From Dryocosmus kuriphilus (taxonomy: Eukaryota; Arthropoda; Insecta; Hymenoptera; Cynipidae), in the NCBI GenBank assembly GCA_038277395.1, contig CM076193.1:83095583-83159582 (forward strand): 64,000 bases of DNA. Reading direction: 5' to 3'. The translations under genes were made by a program, and so were the position numbers. Below are positions 1 through 61,329 of the stretch, in pieces (position 1 is the stretch's first letter; the number at the start of each line of letters is the position of its first letter). The notes under the pieces are model-generated. The model was not told the origin of the DNA, did no database searches, and saw only the letters and a list, made by a program, of their open reading frames with translations.

Positions 1-2755
1 GCATGTCAGCTGGAACTGCTACAGTAATAATAAAAATGACAATATAATATACATTTACATCAATAAAAATCCCTACCCTCTAGAATTTCCAGACAATTTC
101 ACCTCATATTCATTTAACGCAAAAGCCAGACCCAGAATGATGTTCTTGATGAACTGTTTTCTGATGATAAGCCGGTCTTAATTTTGCTTAGTGATGATCA
201 AATTAATATAGGATCACTGTGTTTTCCTAAACCCTTAAACTATAGAAAAGCTGACTGGGAACAACTTAAAGAACTCATAAATAGTAGAATAATAATAAAT
301 TCGGTACTTGACAGTATTAAAACTATAGATAAAAGCGTCGGTGACTTTATGATCATAATTAATAACGCTATCAAAGATTCTATCCCCATCCAAGAACCCT
401 TTGAATATAAAAATAAGCTCCCTGAAAGCATAACTCAACAAATCAAACACAGAAACTCTAAGAGAAAAATTGTGCAAAAGACTAGAAATACTTACTTAAA
501 ACCTCTATTAAATATGTCAAGTCGACAAACTAATTTCTGTTGCTGAACATACAAGTAAAAACTGGGGAGACGAACTTGCCTCATTTAACACTAAGGATAA
601 TTCCTTGTGGAAAATAGCCAAATCCTTAAAAGGGCTAAGTAAAAGACATATACCCCCTCTTAAGGTGCTATGCTACTTTCTCATTTTGAAAAAATCGATT
701 TTTTCTTTTTTGCATTTTTCCATAGCTAATGATCCCAACAATAAGTAACCAAAATTTTAAACCGATATCTCTAATAGTTTTTAAATGGGAGCACTTTAAA
801 GCGGCACTGTTCATTAGCGCTTAGAGACGCGCGATAGGAAGCGCGCGCAGCTGGCGGATAAACGACACGAAGATATGTCGAAAGAGGCCAGGACAGTTCG
901 TAGAAAGTCTGGAGCTGAACAACAGGCGCTGTATGAGCAAGGGAAGGCCCACTCTATGGTCCTGGAATAGCAGATTAGCTGTAGGTATGAAAAATTTCAT
1001 TTTATATGCTAAAAATCTGCTTTGAAAGCTTTAAACGCGTTTTTCTCAAAACTGCATTTTTAAAATCGGGTGACGGTGTAGCTCAAAAACTAATCATCCG
1101 ATCGGCTTCAAATGTTCACACAGTCTTTATTATATGTTTTTACAGAGGATGGACCTATAACTTTTTGTTATATAAAAAATTACAACTTTTATAAACAAAA
1201 AACGAGCGTTTTTTAAAGAAAAATTTGAACTTTTTTTCAAAACTATGTCATTTTTATAATTTTTAATATTTTCCAAAGCTAGAGGTCCATCCTCTAGAGA
1301 AACTCATGTAGTTTACTCAAAATTTTTGTTTTTTTGTTTCAGACATCCTGGCGTGGCCGACACCGTCACCCGTATTTCAACTTTTTTTAAAGGACCTTTG
1401 CGGATCGCGTTGTATCTCCGTTTCCAATAAATATTTTTTGACGAAAATTTTATGATAAATACGTGAAGACATGTATAATATACTGGAAAAATTTTAGAAA
1501 GATTAAACGTGTAGTTTTTTTTTAAATCTTCAAAAATTGCTGTTTTTTTCACCCGAGAAACTAGCATAGCCCCTTAAAAGTTCAGATAAGGTCTTATTTA
1601 TTGATAAAGATAAAGCGGAAGAAAGCAGAATGAAAAAATTACTCAGCAATATTATAGTTTTGCTCAGATCGAAATTAATCTAGATGATATAAAGTCAGCT
1701 ACCCCTAAAGAAATGAAAAAAGCGATATGCAAAACAAAAGCAAATTAAGACCCTGGCTTAGATGGCATACATAACATCATCCTCAAGTATCTACCAAAAA
1801 AACGATAGTAAAAATAACCCACGTATGCAATGCATGTCTAAAACAAGGTTACTTCCCAGTAGACTGGAAAAAGGCCAAAGTATTCCCCATATATAAGCCA
1901 TGAAAGGAGAAAACCTCTCCTAAAAGTTACAGGCCTATCAGCCTATTACCCACAATTATCAAAATCTTTGAAAAAGTTATCTTTAGCAGAATCTATTCCC
2001 AAGAGAAAATTAAGAAGCAGAATATTCCAGAACAATTTGGATTTAGATCGGGGCACTCGACAGAACAACAGCTAGCTCTGCTAACCGACTATATTAGCAC
2101 AAACTTTATTGTTAAGCACTGTACAGCTGCTCTCTTTCTTGATATGGAAAAAGCATTCGAGAGTGTATGGCATAAGGGTCTCATAGAAAAATTAAAAAAT
2201 TATAATATACGATAATAGTTAATTAAAATTATGGATAATTAGCTCTGTGATAGAACCTTCGTAGTAGAAATTAATAATAAATTGTCGACTGAAAAGCCTA
2301 TCGTAGCAGACGTTCCACAAGGTTCTGTCCTCAGACCACTATTATTCTCATACTATGTTAATGATATACCAAAGTCTATCGATGTTAAAATAGCTTTATT
2401 TGCTGATGACACAGCAATTTATACAGCGCAGCGTCGCGACGTAAGAAGATTGCAATAATTAAATTACAAAAGTGGCTTGAGAATGGCCATTAACGCAAAA
2501 ATCAATCAACACAAGGATTTCCGAGTTGCATACAAAAACTAGAATCTCCACAATTAAAAAGGAGTTATATGAATTGTCTAAACATTTCTACGAAAATAAT
2601 TTCTCTATAAATCCTGAAAGACACATCTTCGCTACGTTATGAAGATACACTTTCAAGATCAAATATAAACTACCGCAACTTCTGCTTCAAAATTAATTCG
2701 TAACTGAACAAATGCCTCCATTCTCTCAGCCTATAATAGTCAAATAAACTTTAAA
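1..2755 (+). pseudogene. Decayed jockey-clade LINE ORF2 (endonuclease end plus reverse transcriptase)
   Basis: A non-LTR retrotransposon ORF2 read in broken frames. Around 140-200 the frame reads DVLDELFSDDKPVLILLS, matching the end of the apurinic endonuclease domain, whose usual S-D-H here has D for H. Positions 184-546 give the linker typical of jockey elements (FRKADWE-like start, then SIPI and RNSKRK). After an inserted MITE, 1,580-2,460 encode RT motifs: GLDGIHNIIL, SYRPISLLP, FGFRSGHST, FLDMEKAFE, and FADD at 2,399-2,410. The 3' end near 2,550-2,755 shows a shortened C-terminal segment. In-frame stops and frameshifts are numerous, so it is dead. Family assignment is from motif recognition; the 3' boundary is approximate. 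Confidence 0.8.
664..1573. mobile_element. TTAA-flanked non-autonomous DNA transposon (MITE) inside the jockey element
   Basis: The ends are inverted repeats: GGTGCTATGCTACTTTCTC on the left and, read inwards from the right, GGGGCTATGCTAGTTTCTC (17 of 19 identical). It is bounded by TTAA at 660-663 and 1,574-1,577. The jockey reading resumes directly after the second TTAA, so the boundaries are firm. No transposase is visible. TTAA target sites fit piggyBac-type transposition, but the ends do not begin with CCC as is common there, so the superfamily is left open. Confidence 0.75.
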
Positions 2756-3305
2756 TATTGTATATAGGTTAGGTTAAGTTAGACTAAGAAGCAATATATC
2801 CTAATTTTTCCCATAGTAGGTTTTGAATTTTATTCAAGTTTTAAATTTGTCACCACAATTACTTTCATGAAATGATTGCCTTTCAAGAAACTTTCGTTTT
2901 TTATCCAATCAGGTAAAATTTGTTATCTTTTTGATTTTTTCTCGTTTTGTAAATTTCTAACCTCTTTTTTGTCATTTAAAATTTTTTTCTAAACTTTCAA
3001 TAAATTTTACATCCAATTCTACTGTTTTAATATTTTAGATCGAGTACCAAAATGGATATTTTATATTTTCAATTATTTTATATAATCGACTTTTTCATCT
3101 ACGAAATTTTTACGTTTCTAATTACCACGATGTCAGTTCGACTATGCGTTTTTTTGGGAGGAAAATCTTCTTTTTTCGAAAATTTTACATTTTTAATTAA
3201 ATTTCACCACTCTACCTGATGGTAAGTCATTGTATTTCGATGTTAAATTTCTTTTTTAGACATAATTCTACTTCCTATGTAATTTCCTATGTAATTCTTT
3301 CAATA
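2756..3305. other. AT-rich stretch without recognisable gene
   Basis: No open frame of note, no tRNA boxes and no clear inverted termini. It may be part of the retroelement that carries the hammerhead-like motif immediately downstream. Confidence 0.5.
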
Positions 3306-3370
3306 GATTTAACCATGGATTTCTGATGAGGTTACTATGCTTAGTGACGAAACGTCAACTTTATTAAATC
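3306..3370 (+). other. Hammerhead-ribozyme-like motif
   Basis: The core CTGATGA (3,323-3,329) and GAAAC (3,349-3,353) followed by GTC (3,354-3,356) match the hammerhead catalytic core and cleavage triplet. Between them GTTAC and GTGAC can pair as stem II (one G-U wobble), with one extra G beside the stem. Outer sequences GATTTAA (3,306-3,312) and TTAAATC (3,364-3,370) are exact complements, with imperfect pairing nearer the core, giving stem I. The tiny palindromic stem III (ACGT) resembles minimal hammerheads known from Penelope-like retroelements, which act as dimers. Activity is inferred only. Confidence 0.4.
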
Positions 3371-4001
3371 ATATTTGGTCTGGAAGTGTTGTTATTTTTC
3401 TTGTATAGGTTTTCCAAATTTTTCCTATGTAAGATAGATAACTAGCAAAACAAATTCATCGTAAGTACAATAAGAGCTCAAAAATTTATCAGGTAAAATC
3501 TTATAAGATTGGATCAAAAAATCTAGATCATAACTATGTAAACAAAATATAGAAATAATAAAAAAACATTTTGAACTGAAATTGACCAAAGTTCAGATCC
3601 CCCCGGGCTTCGGCTCAAGCCACATCTGGGCATCTCCCTGGACTCTCTTCGCTCCAAATCCTGCCCAAGCGAAGAACCCTCAAACCTAGATCTCCCTGGT
3701 GTCCTCCGACAAGCGAAGCATCTCTGCTCGCTGTACCCAAAATTGGACCGCCCCTCCACTTAGCTGCCTCCAGCATCGACCCATTTCAAGTAACTTCTAA
3801 CATAAGCACTAAAATAACATGCTACACCCCATGTAATATTTGTCGCTTACGAATAAAACCTTGGTTATTAAGTTTAATCACTTTCCTTGTTTTTTATAAA
3901 CTAGTTCCCTCTCCTTTAATTTTAATAAATGAGTCAGTCTCAGCCCACAGCTGACCTCAAGTCGTCATACTAATTACTAGGACATTATTTCTCTTCTTTA
4001 G
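3371..4001. other. Non-coding stretch upstream of AMDHD2 exon, with a GC-rich patch
   Basis: About 3,590-3,775 is distinctly GC-rich compared with its surroundings and is followed by an AATAAA-type signal near 3,850. It could be a solo LTR or the 3' part of an old retroelement, but I see no convincing terminal repeats or protein match. The last 30 bases are the pyrimidine tract and AG acceptor of the AMDHD2 exon. Confidence 0.4.
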
Positions 4002-4178
4002 GCTTGGTCTTGGTGACGGATGCCATTTCGGCTTTGGGTTTAAAAGAAGGAATATATCAATTAGGTCAACTCGAAATTGAAGTTCGAAATAATAGAGCTT
4101 ACCTCGCAGGAACGGACACTCTTTGTGGCAGTATCGCTAACATGTCCGAATGTGTCCGATTTTTTAAGGAAGCAACTG
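4002..4178 (+). CDS. AMDHD2: N-acetylglucosamine-6-phosphate deacetylase, penultimate coding exon
   Basis: AMDHD2 (the NagA family) removes the acetyl group from GlcNAc-6-phosphate in cytosolic amino-sugar salvage. This exon starts after a good acceptor (TTCTTTAG) with two bases of a split codon, then reads LVLVTDAISALGL, containing the VTDA motif whose Asp is the catalytic residue of the family. It continues with AGTDTLCGSIANM, corresponding to the conserved AG-T-LSGS segment of the TIM-barrel, and ends FFKEATG at a GTAAAA donor in phase 1. Upstream exons are not found in the preceding 4 kb, so they lie outside the window or behind a long intron. Same strand and compatible phase as the next exon. 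Confidence 0.9.
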
Positions 4179-4281
4179 GTAAAAAAAAACTTTTTAATCA
4201 TATTTTACCAACTTGAAGTTTGGAATGCAGAAAAATGATCTTCAATATTCATTAGATATATTATTTTCTTTTTATTTTCAG

Positions 4282-4484
4282 GATGTACAATCGTGGAAGC
4301 TTTGGAGGCAGCGACTTTGCATCCTGCGCGAGTCCTCGAAATTCATTCTCGGAAAGGTGTCCTGAATTTCGGGGCCGAAGCTGATTTTATCTTACTCGAT
4401 GAAAGACTCGAAGTTTTGTCCACGTGGATTGCCGGAGACTGCGTTTATGAACGCGAATCAAATCTCAAACAAAATAGTCATTAG
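4282..4484 (+). CDS. AMDHD2: N-acetylglucosamine-6-phosphate deacetylase, terminal coding exon
   Basis: Separated from the previous exon by a 103-bp GT-AG intron; the two join in frame as ATG-CTIVEALEAATLHPA. The C-terminal family signature is clear: HPARVLEIHSRKGVL then FGAEADFILLDE, matching the conserved HPA-L-L-KG-L-GADADFV-LD region of the amidohydrolase fold. The stop is TAG at 4,482-4,484. The frame is intact, so this looks like a functional gene end, not a processed copy, because the intron is retained. Confidence 0.92.
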
Positions 4485-4681
4485 AAAAAACACTAAAGTA
4501 ATGTACGGTCAAGAAATTATTTTACATTGTTACAGTCAATCAGTTAGAAGAGAATCCGGACTGGTTATTTTATATTTATGTGGGGATCGTTATTGTGACC
4601 GTTCCTCCCTTAGAGAAGTGCCGTGACTCTACATAATAACAATAAGATCGTGATTCTAAATGCAAAAACGGTTAAGGTTCA

Positions 4682-4687
4682 AATAAA
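4682..4687 (+). terminator. Probable polyadenylation signal of AMDHD2
   Basis: AATAAA lies about 200 bases after the AMDHD2 stop codon in otherwise non-coding sequence. Position is reasonable for a short insect 3' UTR; use is not proven. Confidence 0.45.
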
Positions 4688-4881
4688 TAATGGTTAGAGA
4701 AATTTTGGTCAATGCAGAGAAATAATATTTATTAAAAAGAAGTAAAAACCTTAACAACTACCGCACACTAATCAAAAAATGACGGGCATGATTCACGAAT
4801 GTAAATGTTTCAACAAAAGGGTGGATTCGATCAAGTACAATGTAAGAGACAGTTGACCCCTTGGCTTCTACAGGAGAGAGA

Positions 4882-4901
4882 GGGGGGGGGGGGGGGGGGG
4901 G
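4882..4901 (+). repeat. Homopolymer G run (20 G)
   Basis: Twenty consecutive G after an AG-rich lead-in. Length is likely unreliable in any assembly, and the run could form a G-quadruplex. Confidence 0.9.
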
Positions 4902-6087
4902 AATAAGGCCGTGTACTTCGTATTATAATATGGCATTCCTGACCTTGTTCGATGTTCGCGATCTCTGGTCTGGGCACTTCTGCTCACGATCCACCGATTA
5001 TCCACTCACTTCTCCTATCCGCGAGTTGTCACCCGAATTCACATTCACAGTTCTTTCCCTGAGTTGTTTCTAGTCCTTGGTACTTTACAAGTACCCCCTG
5101 GGCCGTACGCACAAAGCACTAAACTAGGGTTGAGTTTTCTGGTTTTGCGTCGTTAAAACCCTCGGGACATTGCACACTCTTTTAGCACTCGGCGTTATTC
5201 GGGCGAAAACCGCGACTCAGAGAAGCGCGAGTAAAAATTCCGACGGACCATGGGTGAATGCTCTCAAGACAAGGAATTTATTTGCCTTGTCTATGGTATT
5301 CATGATTTTAGGGAGGGTTTTCAGCTGATTCTGCACCTCGAGCGTGGGACCTCCGCCCCGGCAGGATGCAGTCCGCGTGACCACTAATTGCTGACTTTTG
5401 ACAATTATTGCAACTAAGAAATTTGGAAGGCTCACGTACACTGTTGCTATGCAGTTCGCTTAAAGTATTCAGTTAATATCCTGAATTAAAACTTAATACC
5501 TAATAAGGAGTACAGGTCTTTAGATTTAAATGTTCATTTTGCAGATTCTATTTATAGCGACATTTTAAGAAGAATGAACTCCTTATTGTCAATGTAATGA
5601 TTTAGCATGTTTCTCTATTGGTTGGTTACCTTTGCTAATGAAAAATTTGGGTATTTTTATGGAGTCCATTTTACTTAATCTATTGGTTTTGTTGTCAATC
5701 CACGGTCAATTTATTGATTGATTATTTCTGATCAATTAATAAATAAAGTTCTTGAAGTTATTGTTCAGTTATAATTTAACCATTTATTACAGATAAATTG
5801 TTCATTAATCGGAACCATCTAGTTTTCTATTCCGAATACAATTTGGATTCGACCAATTAATTAAATTATTTTATATTGATTTCGTTCTATTGTTAAAGGC
5901 TAAAGATTATGATTATAATTTATTAATAATTTTGAGCTTATTCAGTAATTTTTGAAATTCGGGATTTGGATAGCTCATTGAAAGTTAAGAAAAATCATCT
6001 ATATAACATTTTGGTTTTTAATAACAATTGAATTTGTTATTTGACTTTTAGTGGTCGCACGAATCGCTACGAATACCTGGGGAGCAT

Positions 6088-6095
6088 TATAAAAA
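6088..6095 (+). promoter_or_regulatory. TATA-box-like motif
   Basis: TATAAAAA precedes a moderately GC-rich segment, and a direct repeat (AGCTAAAACGAAGAGA, twice) follows at about 6,250-6,293. The layout resembles an LTR or Pol II promoter, but no gene is recognised downstream. Confidence 0.2.
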
Positions 6096-7276
6096 GGAAG
6101 TTCGCGCTCGACGTGCTTCTCTCCTTGTTCTTTTCCCGGCGTGTGGAGGGCGTCGACAATAGTCGCTGTTCTCGTACGCTCTGCTACACCTTTGGCTCTT
6201 CTCTCTCTTTCTCTCTCACTGGGCACTTAGTCCAGTGGTCGTGTATATGCTATAAGCTAAAACGAAGAGATATGGTATGAGCTAAAACGAAGAGACAATC
6301 TACCCCGGGCACAAGATGGATTAGTTATATTACGCATAGGCACCGCTGAGTTTGTTCCTGTTAATAGGTCAAGCCCATTATCAGCGATGTCTACCGTAAC
6401 ACAGTCATGTAAAGTTTATGTTAAACTTTTATATTAATTATCTCACTGAAAAAATCGAAAAAATTTGGTTGTGAGAAAGGAAAGAAATCTTTTTAACAAG
6501 TGTGTCTTCTTTTTCATTCTCTGCTAGATTTCTTGTTATTAATCGCTTTTTGTTGATTCGTATTTTTTATCATTACAGTGTTTTATTTTACAGCATTATT
6601 ATCTTGTTATTTCCTGCAGTAGGTATGGGAAATTATTTTTAATCAGATAACTAGACTTTAGCCAAATAAAGAAGAAAGAGAATTTGTTTATTTGGAGCAA
6701 ACAGTGTCAACACGTCTCAAGTGTACTTACACTACAATGGCATGTATTTTTTATATTATCCGATACTATTTATCGATCAATCATAAGATGTATTTTTATA
6801 TCTCCTATTTTAAGAAATTACTGTTGACATTCTTTTACACAGTTATTACAAAATGAACAATAAAATCATTGACATTATAAAAGTTCCTTTCTGTTAAAAA
6901 AATACAACATAATTAGATTATATTTAACGGGAAAATAATTTTTTATTTTTATAAAAAGGCATGCACACAGTTGTTTTTTATAAATTAGGTGACACAGAAA
7001 AAGTACCAACATAAAGTTTAGTTGAAAACACAAAATAACAATTCTGTTTTTAAAAGTGTTCTTGCTGAAAAATAATGGCATTTTTAAAGAGGATACTATT
7101 TTTTGATACTTTTTATGCGCGATAAAAAATTTCGAAAAATTGAACTACCGGAGCGGTAAATTTAGTCTTCTCTTTTCATAAAAAGCTGAATTGCTGCTTA
7201 AAAATGGTAAGTTCACTGAAAGCAATGTCGTTTGCTTAATGTTTTAATTCGGATGCGTGAAGATGAAATTCCGTAA

Positions 7277-56995
<49,719 letters not shown>

Positions 56996-57130
56996 TTCGA
57001 GACCAAATCCAAGAACGTTTAGACGTTATTTTGTGTTTGTATTCTCTGAAATTAAGAATGAACAAAATTATTTTCGATCTGGTTTAATTGAAAATGAATT
57101 ACAGATTGACCCAAAAACCTTATTTAAACC

Positions 57131-57171
57131 ACAGAGGGCAAAAAAGTCGAGGACTTGTCTACGACATCCTT
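57131..57171. mobile_element. Left piece of a CCCAGTGGGCACA-type MITE, split by element B
   Basis: CAGAGGGCAAAAAAGTCGAG then GACTTGTCTACGACAT resembles the first 45 bases of the 238-bp MITE at 10,876. The body resumes at 59,717. Confidence 0.5.
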
Positions 57172-57479
57172 CCCTGCTTAAAAAAAAAACCGTTAGAACC
57201 AGGGTTGAAACCGGGTAAAACGCCACTTAGAACCCGGGTAGGTTCACATATTATGCTCTGGAACTTTATCCTGACCTAACTGGGTTCTACCGGGCAAATA
57301 TAACAAAATTGCGGACGTATATATGGGTTTTTAAACGGGTTCTACATGGGTTTTTGGTACCAGAAATTATATTATTTTAATTGGAAATCGGGTCCTTACA
57401 GGGTATACCTGGGTACCATCTGGGACTAGTATCGAAAAATTATGTTTCCAAAAAGCGTTCTGGGTGTCTAAACGGGCAT

Positions 57480-58500
57480 AGCGTGTTTCTATCAGGGATC
57501 TCTTGTATCGAAAGTATGGTCGTCTAAGAGGGGTCTAAACGGGTTATAGCGAGGAAAGAGATTAACAAATGCAGCGAAGTACGAATCTGGTTGTCTAAAC
57601 GGGCCTAGGGTGGTTCTATCAGGGATCTCTTGTATCGAAGGTATGGTCGTATAAGAGGGACTAAACGGGTTATAGCAGGGTAAGAGATTGACAAATTTGA
57701 ACAAGTGCACTCTGGGTCTCTGAATGGGCTTAGCGTGGTTCTATCAGGGATCTCTTATATCGAAGATATGGTCGTCTAAGAGGGACTAAAAGGGTCATAG
57801 CCGGGAAAGAGATTGAAGAATTCGAACAAGTGCACTCTGGGTCTCTGAATGGGCTTAGCGTGGTTCTATCAGGGATCTCTTGTATCGAAGATATGGTCGT
57901 CTAAGAGGGACTAAAAGGGTCATAGCCGGGAAAGAGATTGAAGAATTCGAACAAGTGCATTCTGGGTCTCTGAACGGGCTTAGCGTGGTTTTATCAGGGA
58001 TCTCTTATATCGAAGGTATGGTCGTCTAAGAGGGTCTAAACGGGTCATAGCAGGGATAGAGATTGAGAAATTCGAACAAGTGCGCCATGGGTGTCTAAAC
58101 GGGCCTAGCGTGGTTCTATCAGAGATCTCTTGTATTGAAGGTATGGTCGTCTAAGAGGGTCTAAACGGGTCATAGCAGGGATAGAGATTGAGAAATTCGA
58201 ACAAGTACGCCCTGGGTGTCTAAACGGGCCTAGCGTGGTTCTATCAGGGATCTCTTATATCGAAGGTATGGTCGTCTAAGAGGGTCTAAACGGGTCATAG
58301 CAGGGATAGAGATTGAGAAATTCGAACAAGTGCGCCCTGGGTGTCTAAACGGGCCTAGCGTGGTTCTATCAGAGATCTCTTGTATTGAAGGTATATGGTC
58401 GTCTAAGAAGCTCTAAACGGGTCATAACAGGGACAGAGATTGAGAAATTCGAACAAGTGCACTCTGGGTCTCTGAACGGGCTTAGCGTGTTTCTATCAGG
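57480..58500 (+). repeat. 125-bp tandem repeat, about eight units
   Basis: ATGGTCGTCTAAGAGGG recurs at about 57,515, 57,642, 57,768, 57,893, 58,018, 58,142, 58,267 and 58,393 (124-127 apart). Units contain GGGCTTAGCGTGGTTCTATC and AGGGATCTCTTGTATCGAAG. Confidence 0.88.
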
Positions 58501-58574
58501 AATCTCTTGCATCATAGATATGGGCATCTAAGACGGACTAAACAGGTTATATATTTTATGTAAAAATTAATTTT

Positions 58575-58800
58575 CAATGTGCATCCCGGTCTCCTACAAG
58601 GGTGTAGCGTGGTTCTATCTGGGGTTCTGTAAAACACACGTATGGGTACGTTTCTAACAGGGTCTACATGGGTTCGTAAAGGGACATGGATCGATAAATT
58701 TTCAATGTGCATTCCGGTCTCCTACAAGGGTGTAGCGTGGTTCTACCTGGGGTTCCGTAAAACACATGTATGGGTTTCTAACAGGGTCTACATGGGTTGG
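58575..58800 (+). repeat. Second tandem repeat of element B, two units
   Basis: CATCCCGGTCTCCTACAAGG / CATTCCGGTCTCCTACAAGG, each followed by GTGTAGCGTGGTTCTA and CTAACAGGGTCTACATGGGT, about 130 bp apart. Confidence 0.75.
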
Positions 58801-58829
58801 TAAAGGGACATAAATCGGTTCTATGGTAG

Positions 58830-59005
58830 TTCAGGACAATTCCGCCAGGATCGTAGGGATTATTGTCTCACAATAGGAATCGATCGTCGGAGTTATAAGT
58901 TAGCCACAATTTTTCACCATTGTTATATTGAAAAGATGTATACAATACATCTGTTTGATCGTCATCGATCCTTTTTTTGGTGCTTTCACAGCACATATAT
59001 GTACA
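58830..59005 (-). repeat. Core module shared by elements A and B
   Basis: GGGATTATTGTCTCACAATA, GATCGTCGG and TTTGATCGTCATCGATCC followed by TTTTTTTGGTGCTTTCACA are the reverse complement of 30,155-30,300 in element A. It is the only conserved interior between elements whose minisatellites differ. Confidence 0.85.
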
Positions 59006-59716
59006 GGGTACAAGTGTTTTGATGAACCGGATAAGACCCATGTAGAAACCAGGTAAAGATATTTCATGCTTAAAAATCCATTAGAGCCCAGATAGAACCC
59101 CGATAGATCATGGGTTTCTATCAGGGTAAACCAGGGGTCCTATATGGATTTTGCAAAAGGGTTTTATCTGGGTTCTATATGGGAACAAAAATTTTATTTA
59201 AATGGGTTCTATCTGGATTTCAACCAGGTCGTATCAGGCTCTAAGAAGGGTTGTCCCGTTTAGAACCCGTATGCACTCAGGTAGAACCCTTCTTAGACCC
59301 AGATACGACCTGGTTGACATCCAGGCAGAACCCATTTACAGAAAATTGTTCGTCCCACTTAGAACCCTTTTAGAACCCATGTGGACCCATTTGCAAAATC
59401 CATATAGGACTCCAGGTTTACCCTGGTAGAAAGCCATGTTCTATCAGGGTTTATCTGGGTTCTAACGCGGGTTCTACCGGTTTTTTGAAGCAGATATCCA
59501 TTTAGAACCCTCCTTAGGTCCGAGTACAACCTGGTTACGACCCGCGTAAAACCCGACTGGTGCACAACTTTTTTACCCATTTAGAACCCTTTACAGCCTT
59601 CTTAGGACCGGAGTAGGACCCATTTGCAAAATCCGTCTACAACTCCGTCTAGACCCATGTAAAAACCCATGTTCTAGCAGGGTTCTATCGGGTCCTAACG
59701 GGTTTTTCAAGCAGGG

Positions 59717-59905
59717 TTAGGACATTTTTATGACGTCTCAAAGATGTTTTATGTCCGTGCTGTAAATATATCTTTAAAACAACCTTAAGACACTTTAATG
59801 GCGCAGAGATGTCTACGTCATCTTTAAGACACGGATATAAGACATCTTGGCGACGTCATAAAGGTATCGCAAAGACGACCTCCAACTTTTTGTCCACTGT
59901 GAGAG
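59717..59905. mobile_element. Right piece of the split MITE
   Basis: GACATTTTTATGACGTCTCA, then GTCATCTTTAAGACACGG and the end TTTTTGTCCACTGTGAG parallel the 238-bp MITE at 10,876-11,113, more diverged. Confidence 0.65.
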
Positions 59906-61329
59906 TTAATATCGTAGTTTATGACTTCTAAATCATAATTAAAAATTAATATAAATTGTATTTGATTGCAGTTCTCAAACTTTAACCGGACAAAATTTTT
60001 TATTTGTTTCTTAAACTTAAGTTAGTCTTAATATCCTAGTATATTCACAAAGAAAGCAACAAAATTTATTATTATCTGTAGATGGAATGCGCTTCAAGAC
60101 TGACAAAGGAGACCGTCAATTGCTTTTTTTCGTTTCCATAATTTTTGTAATGAAAGGTCATTTACCTGATCATTAATTTGCCAAAGCAGCAAGATGCGTT
60201 TTTTTAATTTTCCACGACAATGACTTTGGACATGTTTTTGGAATTATTCTGAAATTTTTGGTCTTTTTTTGCTTTTTATTTATTGAAATGTTTATTTATT
60301 TAATTCTCTGGTAAAATTGTCTAAAATCAGGTATAAATATAAACATTTTCAACACTCTTTTTTCAATGGAAAACTCGCTTCTTTGAATTTTCAAATTTTC
60401 GAAAAACGGAAAAGAGAATTTTCCATTGAAAACAGATGTTAAAAATGTTTATATTTACATAATTTTATACAATGTTACCAACAAAATTGAATACATTGTA
60501 ATTATAATTGTCCTAGATCTATGTGTTACGTCGACGTTCTATGGAACGCTTTTGCAATCCAGTTCTATAATAATTCAAGAAATACGCGCAGGAATCTTTT
60601 TGTAACAGTGGTTATATAACTATTATAGAACAGCAGTATAACAGACTCTCTGTAACAAATAGCATTCGTTTCTTTAATTCATCTACAAATTATCCATAAA
60701 GTACATTTTTCGATTGTTGGTTATGCCCTTTAGGCAGCGGCGGATCCAGCGAGGGGTGATTGGGGCAATCCCCCCCCCCCTCGTTTCCTACCTACCATCA
60801 ATAATTCAATAAATTTAAATTTTCAGCGAGAAGCGCTAATCATAGTACCTGGAGATATACAATTTAATTTAAAAAATGTCAAAATGAAATTGAAAAATGT
60901 ATCAATAGAAGTAGCAATAATGTATGTGCAAGATTTTTCCCGATATTTTGTACCTGGCAACCTTTTTTTTACTGTTTCCTAGAAGTGAGCGATATTGTTC
61001 AAAACAATTTCCAGGCAACAAATGTGATCTTCGGGGTCCCTAAATTGTGTAATCGACCTCGAATCTTGGCAGAACAGATCATACGAGTCATGCAGTTCCT
61101 TATAAGAACATGCCCATGACAAGCTTTCAGGTCGCCCACTAAGTCAATCTCGAATGAGACCTCAAAAGCCTCAAGACAACGTTATTTTTGCGAGACTCTC
61201 GCAAAACACATCCAAATAACGAAACGATTATGTCTCATCACCTTTGCGTAGTTAAAAAATAGTAGTTCGATTGTTAAATCGACCATCACAGAAGTCAGTA
61301 TTTTTGCAGATCATCCCTGATTACCACTG
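59906..61329. other. Unassigned stretch
   Basis: AT-rich. 60,350-60,470 contains short inverted AAAAGAGAATTTTCCATTG motifs. 60,738-60,782 has GGCGGATCCAG followed by a C run, like 13,775. No gene recognised. Confidence 0.4.

Larger units (their letters stand above)
4688..7276. other. Intergenic stretch between AMDHD2 and the ODF3-like gene end
   Basis: The two genes converge here. No protein family is recognised in any frame. It includes a G run, a GC-rich patch at 5,090-5,390, a TATA-type motif near 6,088 with a downstream direct repeat, and AT-rich sequence to 7,276. The 3' UTR of the minus-strand ODF3-like gene should begin immediately left of 7,277. Confidence 0.5.
57172..59716. mobile_element. 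Element B, CCCTGCTT ends, with 125-bp minisatellite
   Basis: CCCTGCTTAAAAAAAAAACC at left and, read inward from the right, CCCTGCTTGAAAAACCCG; both continue with GTTAGAACC/GTTAGGACC. It has the same end sequence family as element A and shares its core (58,830-59,000) inverted. Interior is dominated by GGGTTCTA-type repeats on both strands. Confidence 0.75.

Noticed and set aside
3523..3759. 78-codon minus-strand frame in the GC-rich patch
   Set aside because: No recognisable domain, no splice context, and the opposite strand is also open; likely composition-driven.
57480..58500. CRISPR-like regular spacing of repeats
   Set aside because: Units of 125-157 bp are contiguous with no unique spacers, and the DNA is clearly eukaryotic; these are minisatellites.
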